Assembly (NCBI GenBank): GCA_047967505.1
Contig: CM106539.1
From: Dipteris shenzhenensis
Taxonomy: Eukaryota > Polypodiophyta > Polypodiopsida > Gleicheniales
Reading direction: 5' to 3' (one strand)
Length of the DNA: 64,000 nucleotides
Shown: positions 42,410 to 51,708 of the stretch, in pieces
Position numbering within the stretch: position 1 is the first letter of the stretch
How the letters are laid out: every line of letters begins with the position of its first letter
Notes under the pieces: model-generated
Database searches by the model: none
Told to the model about the DNA's origin: nothing
The model's input: the letters and a program-made list of their open reading frames with translations, nothing else
Made by a program: the position numbers and the translations under genes

Positions 42410-42960
42410 CTGCTGAGCTCCCCGTCCTGCTGCTCCCTGCTGCCCTCCGTCCTGCACCCCTCCACCCTCCCTCCCAGCCCTTCCCTACCCCTCCCTCCTC
42501 CTCTCCCTGCCAGCCCCTCCTCCCGGGCTGCTGCCCCCTCACCCGCTGCTGCCTCTCCCGCTCCCTTCCCTCCCTCTCCCGCTGCTGTCCCCCCCCCTAC
42601 CTCCCCCTCCCTACTCCGCTACATCTCCCTCCCTACCCCGCTACTTCTCTCCCTACGCCGCTACCTCTCCCTCCCTACCCCTCTCCGTTGCTGCTCTCCC
42701 CGCCTCTCCCTACCCCCCCGCTGCCCCTCCCTCCTTACACCCTACCCTGCTCCCCCTACCCGCCCCTCCCTCCCTACCCCACTGCCCTCTCCCCTCCTCT
42801 CCCTACCCCCCCGCTGCCCCTGCTCCTTCTACCCCCCACTCCCCCTACCCCACCTCCCTCCCCCTCCCCCGCCCCTTCCTTCTGCCCCTCCCTCTGCCCC
42901 TTTCTCAGCTTCTGCATCACCACATCCCTCCCTCCCCCCCCCCCCCCCCCTCTTCAACCC
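42410..42960 (+). repeat. C-rich polypyrimidine 5' UTR of the L1 element
   Basis: About 550 bp of ctccctcccctac-type pyrimidine repeat with irregular units around ctccctccctaccccgctac. It gives spurious Pro-rich frames. Its position, between the 5' TSD and ORF1, suggests promoter/5' UTR monomers. Confidence 0.7.
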
Positions 42961-43001
42961 CTGACAGAACAAGAGAGAGATTTTCTCTCTCTGGCAGCAA
43001 G

Positions 43002-43610
43002 TTGTCGGACAGACAGAGCATCTTCATGTTCATGTCGGCCATTCCACCTTCATTGACTAACGGGTTCCCATTCAGCCAATCCTCGACCGCTTCCACCGGC
43101 CACAAAAATAGTTACCTTTTCCAAAGACGAGCTTCAGCAGCTCAAGACAGACTTGCCCCAGTCCCCCCACCTGCTCATCAGGAGGGGCAACCCATTTCTT
43201 CAGGTCCTATCACTGATGCTCCTGATCAGCCCCCTCCCTCTGTTAGTCACACTTCACCTCTTGATAGAGGTAAGGGGTTTTTTTCTTCTTCTCCCTCAGG
43301 TGCAGGGATTCTTCACACTCCTATGCTAGTTCTCTCCTACAGGAACTCTTTTGCAGTACTGGCAGATTAGTACTGGCAGATTTGGCAGAGTTTGAGACAG
43401 AGGAGGAGTTTGTACCCTCTACCCTGGGAGAGCCGGTTATTGGGATTCCGTTGGACAGGGTTTCCCCCTCTGCTTGAGTGGGTGTTCTTTCACCAATTGA
43501 TTTCCCTCCGCTTGACAAGAGGACTCTTTCACAGGAGGGGATTTTCTCCACCACCAGGTCAGGTAGGGCCTTTCACCCGGCCGCCTCCTCCCGTCGATGA
43601 GAATCGTTAG
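43002..43610 (+). pseudogene. L1 ORF1 remnant
   Basis: 43002-43370 encodes a Pro/Ser-rich segment (SAAQDRLAPVPPPAHQEGQP) ending SYRNSFAVLAD. A shift then gives FETEEEFVPSTLGEPVIGIP, SPIDFPPLDKRTLSQEG and STTRSGRAFHPAASSRR. This looks like the C-terminal tail of a plant L1 ORF1, just before ORF2. The RNA-binding core (RRM-like DUF4283, zinc knuckle) is not found, so the ORF1 is partly deleted. Confidence 0.45.
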
Positions 43611-43713
43611 TTGAAACGTTCAGGGCCTTGGTGGTATACCTCATCATCGCCATAGATAGCTGATTCGTAACCAACTCCATCTAGGTGTTTCAGGCGGCCC
43701 CATTGATATCCTT

Positions 43714-45090
43714 ATGCTCCAAGAGCATAAGCTGGATGGTAGAGATTGTGCCAAGTCAGGTAAGCTTCTTTCTGGCCATACTTTTTGGTCACCTGCCTTG
43801 GGCACCAGGGGAGGCATTTGCATTTCTATCTCTTCTTCAATGCTCCCCTTGGTCATTGGACACAGAGTCATAGTCCCCTCTAGAGCACAGTGGGTTATTT
43901 TGATGATTGGTGGGCGTAAGGTTAGCTTCCTTAACCTTTATGCACCCAACTTGAGAGGGGATCGTGTCCTCCTTTGGAAGGATTTGCTCTCTTGGTCACA
44001 TATTGCAAATTCTTGGATTATTGGGGGCGATTTCAACATGGTTGAGATGCCTTCAAACAAAAGAGGGGGTAGGGAAGGTGGCATTCACTCCCTAGAGAGA
44101 GCAGCATGGAATACCTTCCTTTTTCAATTTAGTGGCAGAGATGTTTGGTATGATGATGCTTTTCACACTCAACCACAGTCTCTTCTGTTTTCTTGGTCGA
44201 ATAGGAGAGTAAGGATGGCTATCCACGCACGAATTGACAGATTTTATGTGGAATATTGGGCATTGGACAGAGGTGGGACAGTATGCATCAACGCTGAGGT
44301 GTCCACTTCAGATCATTTTCTGGTTGTTTTGGTGGTTTCAGAGCCTTGGGCGAGAGGCCGCTCTGCCAGTATCAGGATTCCAGATGCCTTCTACGCAGAG
44401 GAGGGCCTCACAAAGGCAGTGCTACGGATTTGGGTTTCTCAGCTGCAGGGTAGGCAGTCGTCCCCGTCAAATGTGGCTGCATCCCTCACTGACATTAGCA
44501 GCTTTTATCACTCTATTGCTAGTATTAGGAGAGATGAGATTCACAGGAGAGAGATTGCCATTCGACAGCAGCTGGCAGCTCTTCAGAGAGAAGAGCAGAA
44601 ACGGCCTACAGATGCTTGGATTCAAGAGCCCCTTGCTGCAGCAAGGGCTCATCAACAGACACTTTTAGATCAGAGAGCAAAGTATGCCTTTCACGCCAGA
44701 GAGTCTTTCTGGACGCAGATCGGAGGTAGAGTCAACAAGCAGTTCTTCTCTACCCTCGGCCCTAGACATAGTAGAGAGAGTGTTTTGCAGCTTGTTGACT
44801 CAGACGGGATACTTCAGACACATCCAGATGCCATCATGCAGATTGCTTCAGATTACTATGCCTTCCTTCTGACTACAGATCCTGATTCACAAGCCAGAGA
44901 TGATGCTAGACAGGTTATTTGGCAGCATATTCCTATGTTGTTGGATAGAGTTATGAGGGCCTCACTTGATGCACGCTTCACCAACATAGAGTTCAGGACT
45001 GCTCTTACTACCCTTCATAAGGATAGTTGTCCAGGGTCAGATGGACTTACACCTTCTTTTTTTATTTTTTGGGATCAGATTAGGGATTGA
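43714..45090 (+). CDS. L1 ORF2 endonuclease and RT N-terminus (458-codon open frame)
   Basis: The longest open frame in the window. It begins MLQEHKLDGRDC with the catalytic Glu region of the AP-like endonuclease. It continues KVSFLNLYAPNLRGDRVLLW, SWIIGGDFNMVEMPSNKRGG, HARIDRFYVEYW and VSTSDHFLVVL, the conserved Asn/Asp/His blocks of the nuclease. A helical spacer follows, then the RT entry ALTTLHKDSCPGSDGLTPSF. The true start lies a little upstream in the same frame. The frame stops after FWDQIRD, and RT goes on one frame away from 45041. The endonuclease nicks target DNA to prime reverse transcription. Confidence 0.85.
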   Translation: MLQEHKLDGRDCAKSGKLLSGHTFWSPALGTRGGICISISSSMLPLVIGHRVIVPSRAQWVILMIGGRKVSFLNLYAPNLRGDRVLLWKDLLSWSHIANSWIIGGDFNMVEMPSNKRGGREGGIHSLERAAWNTFLFQFSGRDVWYDDAFHTQPQSLLFSWSNRRVRMAIHARIDRFYVEYWALDRGGTVCINAEVSTSDHFLVVLVVSEPWARGRSASIRIPDAFYAEEGLTKAVLRIWVSQLQGRQSSPSNVAASLTDISSFYHSIASIRRDEIHRREIAIRQQLAALQREEQKRPTDAWIQEPLAAARAHQQTLLDQRAKYAFHARESFWTQIGGRVNKQFFSTLGPRHSRESVLQLVDSDGILQTHPDAIMQIASDYYAFLLTTDPDSQARDDARQVIWQHIPMLLDRVMRASLDARFTNIEFRTALTTLHKDSCPGSDGLTPSFFIFWDQIRD

Positions 45091-46345
45091 GATGCCGGAT
45101 TCACTCTCAGAGGGTCTCATTCATCTTATCCCAAAAGGAGGTTGCAGAAATTTAGTATCTCAGTGGAGACCGATCACCTTACTGGGCACTTTGTATAAGA
45201 TCTTGGCAAAAGCCATCAGCCTGCGATTGCAGTCCATCCTGCCATTTCTTATACATGACACACAGACATGCTTTATCCATGGCAGAAGCATTTTTTATAA
45301 CATATTCTCATTTTGGGAGGCTTCTGAGTGGGCTATGATGAGGGCCATAGACTGGCAATTCTACTCCTAGATTTCAAAAAAGCATATGACAAGGTAGATT
45401 AGGGTTTTCTAGAGGGAACCCTTCTTCGCTTTGGATTTTGAGATTTGTGGATTAGAGGGGTTTCTGCTCTTTATAGGTCAGCCCATAGCCAGGTACTCAT
45501 TGGTGGAGTCAGGGGAGACAGGTTTCAAATATCCTGATCAGTCCGACAGGAATGCCCTCTAGCCCCCTTTCTATTCTTATTTGTGGCTGAAGCTATGAGC
45601 CTCTATATTAGAGCTCAAGCTGATATTTTTGGGCTGAGAATTCCGTTGAGACAGGAAGAGGAGTTGCTGGACAGTGAGCTCGCAGATGACACAGCTATTT
45701 TTTTGGATGCCACTCCACAGACACTCACCTCTTTCAGGACAGCCTTGGATTTATTTTGCATTGCAGCAGGGGCTCACATTAACTGGAACAAATCCAATGG
45801 TTTCTGGATTAGTGATGAGGACACTCCAGATTGGGGTGCTAATATTGGCTTTACTTGGATCTAGAGGGGTGTCTCCATCAGGTATCTTGGATGCCGGGTT
45901 GGGGTGGGCATTTCTCTAGCACAACAGTTCGCTCCCGTGTTGGAGAGCATCAGGAGGAAACTCCTTTTTTGGAGTTCGGCTAGACTTGACCTTGCGTCCA
46001 AAGTGGTGGTTGTAAACCAGGTACTGTGGGCTACAGCCTGGTTTGTTTGCTCTTGTTGGTGCCGATCTACAAGCAGTATCACTCAGCTCAAGAGACCTAT
46101 CAAAATTCTTTTGTGGAGTGGATTGGACGTCACTTCAGATGTGATAGCCAGGGTGGCTATTCTACCCACTAAGGAAGGGGGCCTCAATATTATTAATCCA
46201 AACTCCAGGTTCGGGCTGACCCTACATGTCCTCGATGCCACTCAGCAGTTGAGTCAGTGCAGCACTGCATTTGGGAGTGCACTCAGGCGAGGATGGTTTG
46301 AAAAGGTGTTGCTAGGATACTTTGCACTTTTCATAGAGCACCCTT
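45041..46345 (+). pseudogene. L1 ORF2 reverse transcriptase, broken
   Basis: Pieces in order are SEGLIHLIPKGGCRNLVSQW, RPITLLGTLYKILAKAISLR, LLDFKKAYDKVD, RQECPLAPFLFLFVAEAMSL, SELADDTAIFLDATPQTLTS (ADD in place of the usual FADD) and WNKSNGFWIS, then KLLFWSSARLDLASKVVVVN and VAILPTKEGGLNIINP. At least four stops or shifts separate them (near 45370, 45410, 45540, 45865). All main RT motifs are recognisable; the enzyme is dead. Confidence 0.85.
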
Positions 46346-46349
46346 TTTC

Positions 46350-46811
46350 ATGACCTGGGGATCAGTTGCTTGGTTGTCACTCACTGGTCCACAAGCTTTC
46401 TTAGAGGGACATGACATGGACACAACTTTCTTTGTTCGACGACATCTTGTGGAGTCATGCTCCCTCCGGGATGTTCCGTTTACTCCATTCAAAGCTCGCC
46501 ACGTTTCTATAGACACATCTTGGGGGATTCTAGCTAGTATCACAGCATGGCATATTTGGAGAGCCAGATGTACAGAGGCTTTGGAGGACTCCCAGGTTCA
46601 CCCTTCTCAGACTCTGGCCAGTATGTGGGCAAATACTATACACTCTTTGATGGCCATTTGGGCGAACATACAGGGAACCTCCAGGACTGCTACTGCTAGG
46701 AGGGTTGCTTTTCTCAGAGTCTGGAAGGATTGTCCTTTCTTCTCTGACTCTCCTTCAGGGATGAGGTGGCATTTTCAGCCGCTACTTGGGATTTTTGTTT
46801 GCTCATTCTGA
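46350..46811 (+). pseudogene. L1 ORF2 C-terminal domain
   Basis: A 153-codon frame contains HVSIDTSWGILASITAWHIW and RARCTEALEDSQVHPSQTLA, the Trp-x-x-Arg (WHIWRAR) region typical of the end of plant L1 ORF2. It is followed by the 3' UTR and poly(A). The sequence just before it was shortened, because the zinc-finger block seen in other L1 copies is missing. Confidence 0.7.
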
Positions 46812-46928
46812 GCTGTTTTTTCTCATTCTTGACATGATGTACTTCCGCACTTGAGCTTGCTCTGTGGTTTTTATTCATACTTAATGAAGTTCTTTTCTTG
46901 AAAAAAAAATTGTTAATAGGTAGCCCGA

Positions 46929-47218
46929 TGTAGGCCATTCTATGGGCTATCCATAGGTGCCACTCATTCCTTGGTATGTGCCTTGTAGGCCTAGTTATAT
47001 GCAGTTAGGTCAGTTGGTACGGTTAGTACATGTACCAGTTAGGACACCCAGTTTTGCAGCAATTCATTACAGCAGCAATCGGTACTTTCACTCAGTTTTG
47101 CAGCAATTCACTCAGTTACTTGTACTTTGACTTAGTTTTGCAGCAATTCATTACAGCAGCTCATTTTTTGTCTTCATTACCTCATTTCTTGAGCTTCCAT
47201 TGCTTTCCCTAGCCTACA
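46929..47218 (+). repeat. 5' LTR of copia D (290 bp)
   Basis: Starts TGTAGGCCATTCTATGGG and ends CCCTAGCCTACA. Aligned with the 3' LTR it shows substitutions and indels, for example ttttgcagcaattcattaca repeated two to three times here but present once, altered, in the 3' LTR. Confidence 0.9.
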
Positions 47219-47366
47219 GTACGGACTGTACAGACAACAGACGACTGCATTTATTGCAGATTCAGAGCAGTACGGACTGTTTTCAGCGCCCTTTTTTGCA
47301 CGTGTGGTCCGTACAGTAGTATGGACTGCTGTACGGTGCATTTCGTGACTATACGGACCTATACGG
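47219..47366 (+). repeat. Leader segment with repeated GTACGGACTG motif in both orientations
   Basis: gtacggactg occurs at 47219 and, as gtacggactgt, again near 47271. The reverse ggtccgtacag and variants (gtatggactg, ctgtacggtg, atacggacctatacgg) follow. The inverted copies could form RNA hairpins right after the 5' LTR. Confidence 0.7.
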
Positions 47367-47597
47367 TAGATTATCCAGCCTGTTCAGGGTTCATTTCAGT
47401 AATTCAAAGCTATTTGGTGCTGTTTTGTGAAGCGTGCCAGCCATTTGAAGCCTCTCCTCAACAGATTTCTTCATTTGGAGGCTTAGGCTTGGTGTTTGGA
47501 GCCATTTGGGGCTTGCTACTACCATCCAGAGACCTCTCCTTGAGCCCGTTGCCTCTCATTTGCTGTTCTTTTACCTCAGACTGCGAGATTCTCTCCA

Positions 47598-48314
47598 TTG
47601 GATCCCTCTCCACTCATTTCGAAGTGCTCTCCTCCTTGTGGGAGCACATTCTCTTGCTGTAATTCTCATTGCCAGCCTTCTCTTCCCCCCGCGGAGACCT
47701 CCCACTTTGCCAGAGATATTCGAGGTGATGATGAGACATCCCCATTTGCTGTCCTTTATCAGTCCATTGTTGACTTTTCTAGCCGCGGAGAAGTCCTTCT
47801 AGTGGGGGACTTCAACGCGAGGACAAGGACCCGTCAGGTACCACTTCTTGATTTCAGAGATGATTCCACTCTACTGGCAGATGTTGACCTTGAGGAGGCA
47901 GGTATGCTACGGGTTTCGGCTGACAGGCGAGGTCCACTTTCATCCTATGGGCAGGCCCTATTAGACCTGGGCAGAATACATGATCTCATTATCTATAATG
48001 GTCTTGACAGATGGCCCGCTTCAGGTGGTTTCACATGCTTTCCACATGGGGGGGGCTCCAGTGTTGTTGATTACATCATGGGATCCCCTGTCTTCACATC
48101 TCGCATTACTGACTTCATTGTAGAACCTCTCCCCCCAGGGGCTGATCACACATACCTTTTCTTTCGCATCTCCACCTCCCCTCGCACAACACCTTCCACC
48201 CCACTCAGGGCTTACTCCACCTACCACCATATACGCTTTGATCAGGATCACTCACCTTCTTACTCTGGCCGTCTGTACATACTTCTCGCTTATATTGACT
48301 TCATACCCTTTTAG
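47598..48314 (+). pseudogene. LINE ORF2 endonuclease C-terminal half
   Basis: A 238-codon frame. After a short non-homologous start it reads EVLLVGDFNARTRTRQVPLL (GDFNAR block), HDLIIYNGLDRWPASGGFTC, FPHGGGSSVVDYIMGSPVF (the SxVDY motif) and GADHTYLFFRI (the SDH-like block, with ADH). The order is that of AP-type LINE endonucleases. The nuclease N-terminus is missing because the copy is 5'-truncated at about 47.57 kb. A frameshift at about 48300 ends the frame. Confidence 0.8.
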
Positions 48315-48586
48315 AGGATCGTGCTGCCCTTGTCACCCGCTCACTACACGAGGCTGCCATTCACGCCTTTTCCCACACCACCCGCTCCACCCGCCCACCA
48401 CCCCCTGGAACCATACCCTGTAATAGTTGGTACGATGATGAGTGTAAGGCCTTACGCCGTCAACTTAGATTCGAAACCAAAAACAGTCTTCCGAGTGCAC
48501 CAGATACACTACGTGAATACCGTAGACTGGTACGAAGGAAGAAACTAGACTTCGTTCGTCGAAACGAGGAGGAGCTACTGAACATT

Positions 48587-49174
48587 TTGTTTAGTAACAA
48601 CTCTAAGGACTTCTGGCGGAGATTTCTAGAAGGACGGTCCCCTCCGCCACTCACTGACACCCAGATCTCGTTTGATTATGCACGCACACTTTATGACATC
48701 CCAAATCAGCCAGTCCCTAGCCTCTCACACATGCCTCGTCCCACATCCTGCACCCTCTTCACTAGAGGAGGGGTAAAGGATGCTGTAATGAAACTTCATA
48801 ATGGCCGAGCGAAGGATCATGAGGGACTATGTACTGAGTTCATTGCATATGGGATTAACCTCCTAGCCCCGATCTTAGCAAAGCTTTTTAATGAAGCGGT
48901 TTGTTTGGGATTTCCACACACTTGGACCATTAACACTATCTCACCCATCCACAAGGCAGGGGATCCCATGAGCCCGGAGAACTACAGGACCATTATGATT
49001 GGACATGTCATGTCCAAGATTTATGCATCAGTACTTGACTCCGAGGTTAGCAGACTTGCAGAGTGTCGAGGACTCAGAGCAGCAGGACAGGCAAGATTCC
49101 GACGTGATCATGGAACCATGGACCACATTCTGTCGCTCAGATGTATCATCGAGGAGGCGAGATCACGGAAGTAG
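48587..49174 (+). pseudogene. LINE ORF2 RT N-terminal part
   Basis: A 195-codon open frame: NSKDFWRRFLEGRSPPPLTD, DAVMKLHNGRAKDHEGLCTE (RT motif 0/1 region), LFNEAVCLGFPHTWTINTIS, PENYRTIMIGHVMSKIYASV and QARFRRDHGTMDHILSLRCI. A TAG stop at 49172-49174 interrupts it just before the CCFVDFRKAFDTVPRACL block, which is present in the same frame after the stop. Confidence 0.85.
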
Positions 49175-49385
49175 AGGGTTTATTGTTGCTTTGTGGATTT
49201 TCGCAAGGCATTTGACACAGTCCCGAGAGCCTGTCTCATACGGCGCCTACAGGACTTGGGTTATGACTAGGAGATCATTTGGGCTGTCATGGCACTTTAC
49301 GAGAGAGTTTCTGGTAGAGTTCGGGTAGGATTCAGGTGGACAGACGAGATCATGAGTTACCATCGGGGTCAAACAAGGGTGTCCT

Positions 49386-50336
49386 TTGTCACCTATCTTG
49401 TTTGGCCTCTACATTGACGAGCTTGAGACAGTGATGCATACACAGGGGGGTGTAGGTTGCTCTCTTGCAGGCACGTTGATCCAGATTTTGCTCTATGCAG
49501 ATGACGTGGCTCTCTTGTCTTCCTCAGCAGAGGGGCTTCAAAGACACCTAGACGCACTACAGTCCTTTTGTGAGTCTCATGATTTGAAGGTCAACCTGGG
49601 TAAAACCAAGGTCATGATCTTCAATACATCTCGAGCCATCATGCGTCAGGAGCAGTTCACATTCGCGGGGTCATCTGTTGAGATAGTTTCATCATACACT
49701 TATCTTGGGGTTATCTTCTCCGAACCGAGCTTCACTATGAGACCCGCGATGCAGGCACGCTTGAGTAGAGGGTATGCCTCATTGGCCAGGCTAGAGAGGC
49801 AGTGCTTCCGCTCACACTTTCAGGATCCACGCACCAAGGGGTTGCTTTTTGACTCCTTGGCTCGCCCAGTGGGGATGTACGGCAATCCTTGTTGGGGACC
49901 AGACTTGTCGGATACAGAGTGGGCCTGTGTGGAGCGGCTACAGGTTCTCATGCTATCACGGATGATTCGTGGTAAGTCATCCGTTCCTCACCAGATCATT
50001 CAGGCTGAGTTTGGGTCACCCCCTTTACAGCTAGATGCTGCATTTCAGGTCATCACATATCTGTACCGAGTTAGGGAATATGGGGATTATACCTCGGGAC
50101 GTAGCAGGCTACCATGGATAGCTTTATCCTCTTCTATGGCACTTGCAGCAGGAGAAGATGAGAGGTGCTGGTATGCACGTACAGAGAGATGGTTTGAGCG
50201 ACTGGGGCTCCACATGGATAGATTACCTCCCTTCCAGTATAGCATGGATGCTCCGTTCTCTCCCCTCTTATCACACGAGGACGTCAACCAGGTTATCCGT
50301 GAGGATCTACTACAGCTACACACTTTTCGGACCTAG
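49386..50336 (+). CDS. LINE ORF2 RT palm and thumb (316-codon open frame)
   Basis: Opens at MSPILFGLYIDELETV, motif B; the preceding KQGCP is in the DNA just upstream. It contains IQILLYADDVALLSSSAEGL with the catalytic YADD, then KVNLGKTKVMIFNTS and SYTYLGVIFSEPSFTM, then a long helical region ending LLQLHTFRT and a stop. The KTKVMIF and YLGV pattern differs from the FADD/ANP pattern of plant L1 ORF2, so this is a separate LINE clade. The Met is internal, not a start. Confidence 0.85.
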   Translation: MSPILFGLYIDELETVMHTQGGVGCSLAGTLIQILLYADDVALLSSSAEGLQRHLDALQSFCESHDLKVNLGKTKVMIFNTSRAIMRQEQFTFAGSSVEIVSSYTYLGVIFSEPSFTMRPAMQARLSRGYASLARLERQCFRSHFQDPRTKGLLFDSLARPVGMYGNPCWGPDLSDTEWACVERLQVLMLSRMIRGKSSVPHQIIQAEFGSPPLQLDAAFQVITYLYRVREYGDYTSGRSRLPWIALSSSMALAAGEDERCWYARTERWFERLGLHMDRLPPFQYSMDAPFSPLLSHEDVNQVIREDLLQLHTFRT

Positions 50337-50454
50337 TTGGAACCGAGTAAGCTTAGCTTCTACAGAGATCACTTCTTACATATCACAGCGGAGGGTTTCA
50401 TTGACCCACCAGGATACACACAGATTCACCTACCCCACTCGATGAGGATCTCTC

Positions 50455-51075
50455 TTGGGCAAGTTCCGGGTCTCTTCACACAGACTTCGCATCGAGAGCG
50501 GCAGAGCAGAGCGACTACCCAGGGAGCGGTGCATATGCACACTATGTGACATACAGGAGGTTGAGACAGAGGAGCATTTCATCTTCAGGTGTCCTGTGTA
50601 CTATGAAATCCGAGGACGTTTCCACTGCCTCTTCAGAGATAGTTATGGGATTTTAGCCCATTTCCTCTCCTACCCAGACCAGCGATGTTTAGCAGGTTTC
50701 ATTCATGAGGCACTTAGACACCGCAAGAGGATACTCCGAGCACGGAGATAGGAGCAGACTTCTTCCTCGGTTGATCCCTCTCAGAGCTCTATCACGGAGT
50801 TCTTTCAGCTAGATCACATGGATCCCAACGAGACGAGGCCTCGACATGACCGTGACCCGGAACCCGTGACCCGACAGCTCAGACAGAAGGTCGACACACA
50901 GATCACACTTGGAGACATCCCCTCCTTGTTTAGAGTTGGAGCCCGACCGATGGGGGTTACAATAGCCTTGGTTAGACGTAGAGCTACGACCAAGAGACGT
51001 GCTAGGACCGCACCTCTGAGTGGCCGACAGCACTCTATTGCCGACTTCATGCCTCCACTGCCTCATCCATCCTGA
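50455..51075 (+). pseudogene. LINE ORF2 C-terminal finger and PIP-like tail
   Basis: Residues early in the frame are FRVSSHRLRIESGRAERLPR, then CTLCDIQEVETEEHFIFRC, a CX2CX9HX4C finger, then PVYYEIRGRFHCLFRDSYGI. A TAG at 50749-50751 interrupts the frame; the sister copy at 60.8 kb has sense codons there. Directly after it, in frame, comes DPSQSSITEFFQLDHM, where QSSITEFF (50782-50805) fits the PCNA-interacting motif QxxIxxFF. A further tail (VTRQLRQKVDTQITLGDIPS, ending GRQHSIADFMPP) is conserved in the 60.9-61.2 kb copy. Confidence 0.8.
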
Positions 51076-51084
51076 TATCTTGCT

Positions 51085-51347
51085 GTTGCTGGGGATGATG
51101 ATGATGATGATATTGATGATGATGCTGAGATTGATATATAGTTGACCACCGACATCACTATGTTGTACTTAGGACTTAGTACTGCCACTCTGCATTTTTG
51201 GCATTTTGCATTTTGCATTGGTATGGACACTCGTTTAGTAGCTCCACTACCACAGCTCGTTGTATCAGGATTTTCACAGTCTCATAGACCCATCGGTCTT
51301 CCGAAGACTTTAATAAACTTTCTTTATTTCTTGGCACCCTTCATTGC
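51085..51347 (+). other. LINE 3' UTR and 3' end
   Basis: Contains (gat)n near 51095-51130, then gtatggacactcgtttagtagctccac, tctcatagacccatcgg, and cttccgaagactttaataaac with a ctttctttatttc end. The same blocks end the LINE copies at 24.1 and 61.3 kb. Confidence 0.75.
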
Positions 51348-51708
51348 CATTTGCTGTCCATTTCACCTCACCTTCAAGGGCAACTATCTGTGCTCTCATT
51401 TGGAGCATTTTCTCTGCTGCATTTTTGGGCTACATCATTGGGTAAGCCTCTATTGCATTGGTTCCTTCTCATTTCTGCAAAACGGCCCTTTCTTTGCTTC
51501 ATTGGCATTGTGGAAAGGCCTTATGTTGCCTTGGAAGGCCTCGTGTTGCATTTTGGGAATCTTTTTGCAGCAGGTACACCTTGAGACAACCACGCATTTG
51601 TAGTGAAAAAGCTCTAAAGCTTGAGAAATTTGCCTTTCGATTTTGAGAGGTTGCCCTCCTCTCATTTGCATTGTCAGTTTTGGTGCTTTTGCCTTGAATT
51701 TCAGCACT

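Larger units (their letters stand above)
42391..46908 (+). mobile_element. L1-type LINE, near full length, with TSD and poly(A)
   Basis: An 8-bp target duplication attgttaa (42383-42390 and 46909-46916) brackets a C-rich 5' region, an ORF1 remnant, ORF2 with endonuclease, RT and a C-terminal domain, and a terminal A run (46901-46909). The order and tail fit plant L1 elements. ORF2 is open through the endonuclease, then frameshifted near 45080 and stopped several times in RT. Confidence 0.85.
47567..51347 (+). mobile_element. LINE (non-L1-like clade), 5'-truncated, nested in copia D leader
   Basis: catttgctgt (47557-47566 and 51348-51357) flanks the insert; similarity can be stretched to about 23 bp (ending acctca) with mismatches. 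The element has the endonuclease C-terminal half, RT with YADD, a C-terminal CCHC-type finger, a further C-terminal tail, a 3' UTR and an aataaactttctttatttc end without a long poly(A). Fragments of the same family lie at 24.0, 25.8-29.0, 38.7, 60.2-61.3 and 63.3-64 kb. Confidence 0.85.

Noticed and set aside
42688-43056. Pro-rich 122-codon protein.
   Set aside because: It is the translation of a C-rich simple repeat in the L1 5' UTR; composition explains the open frame.
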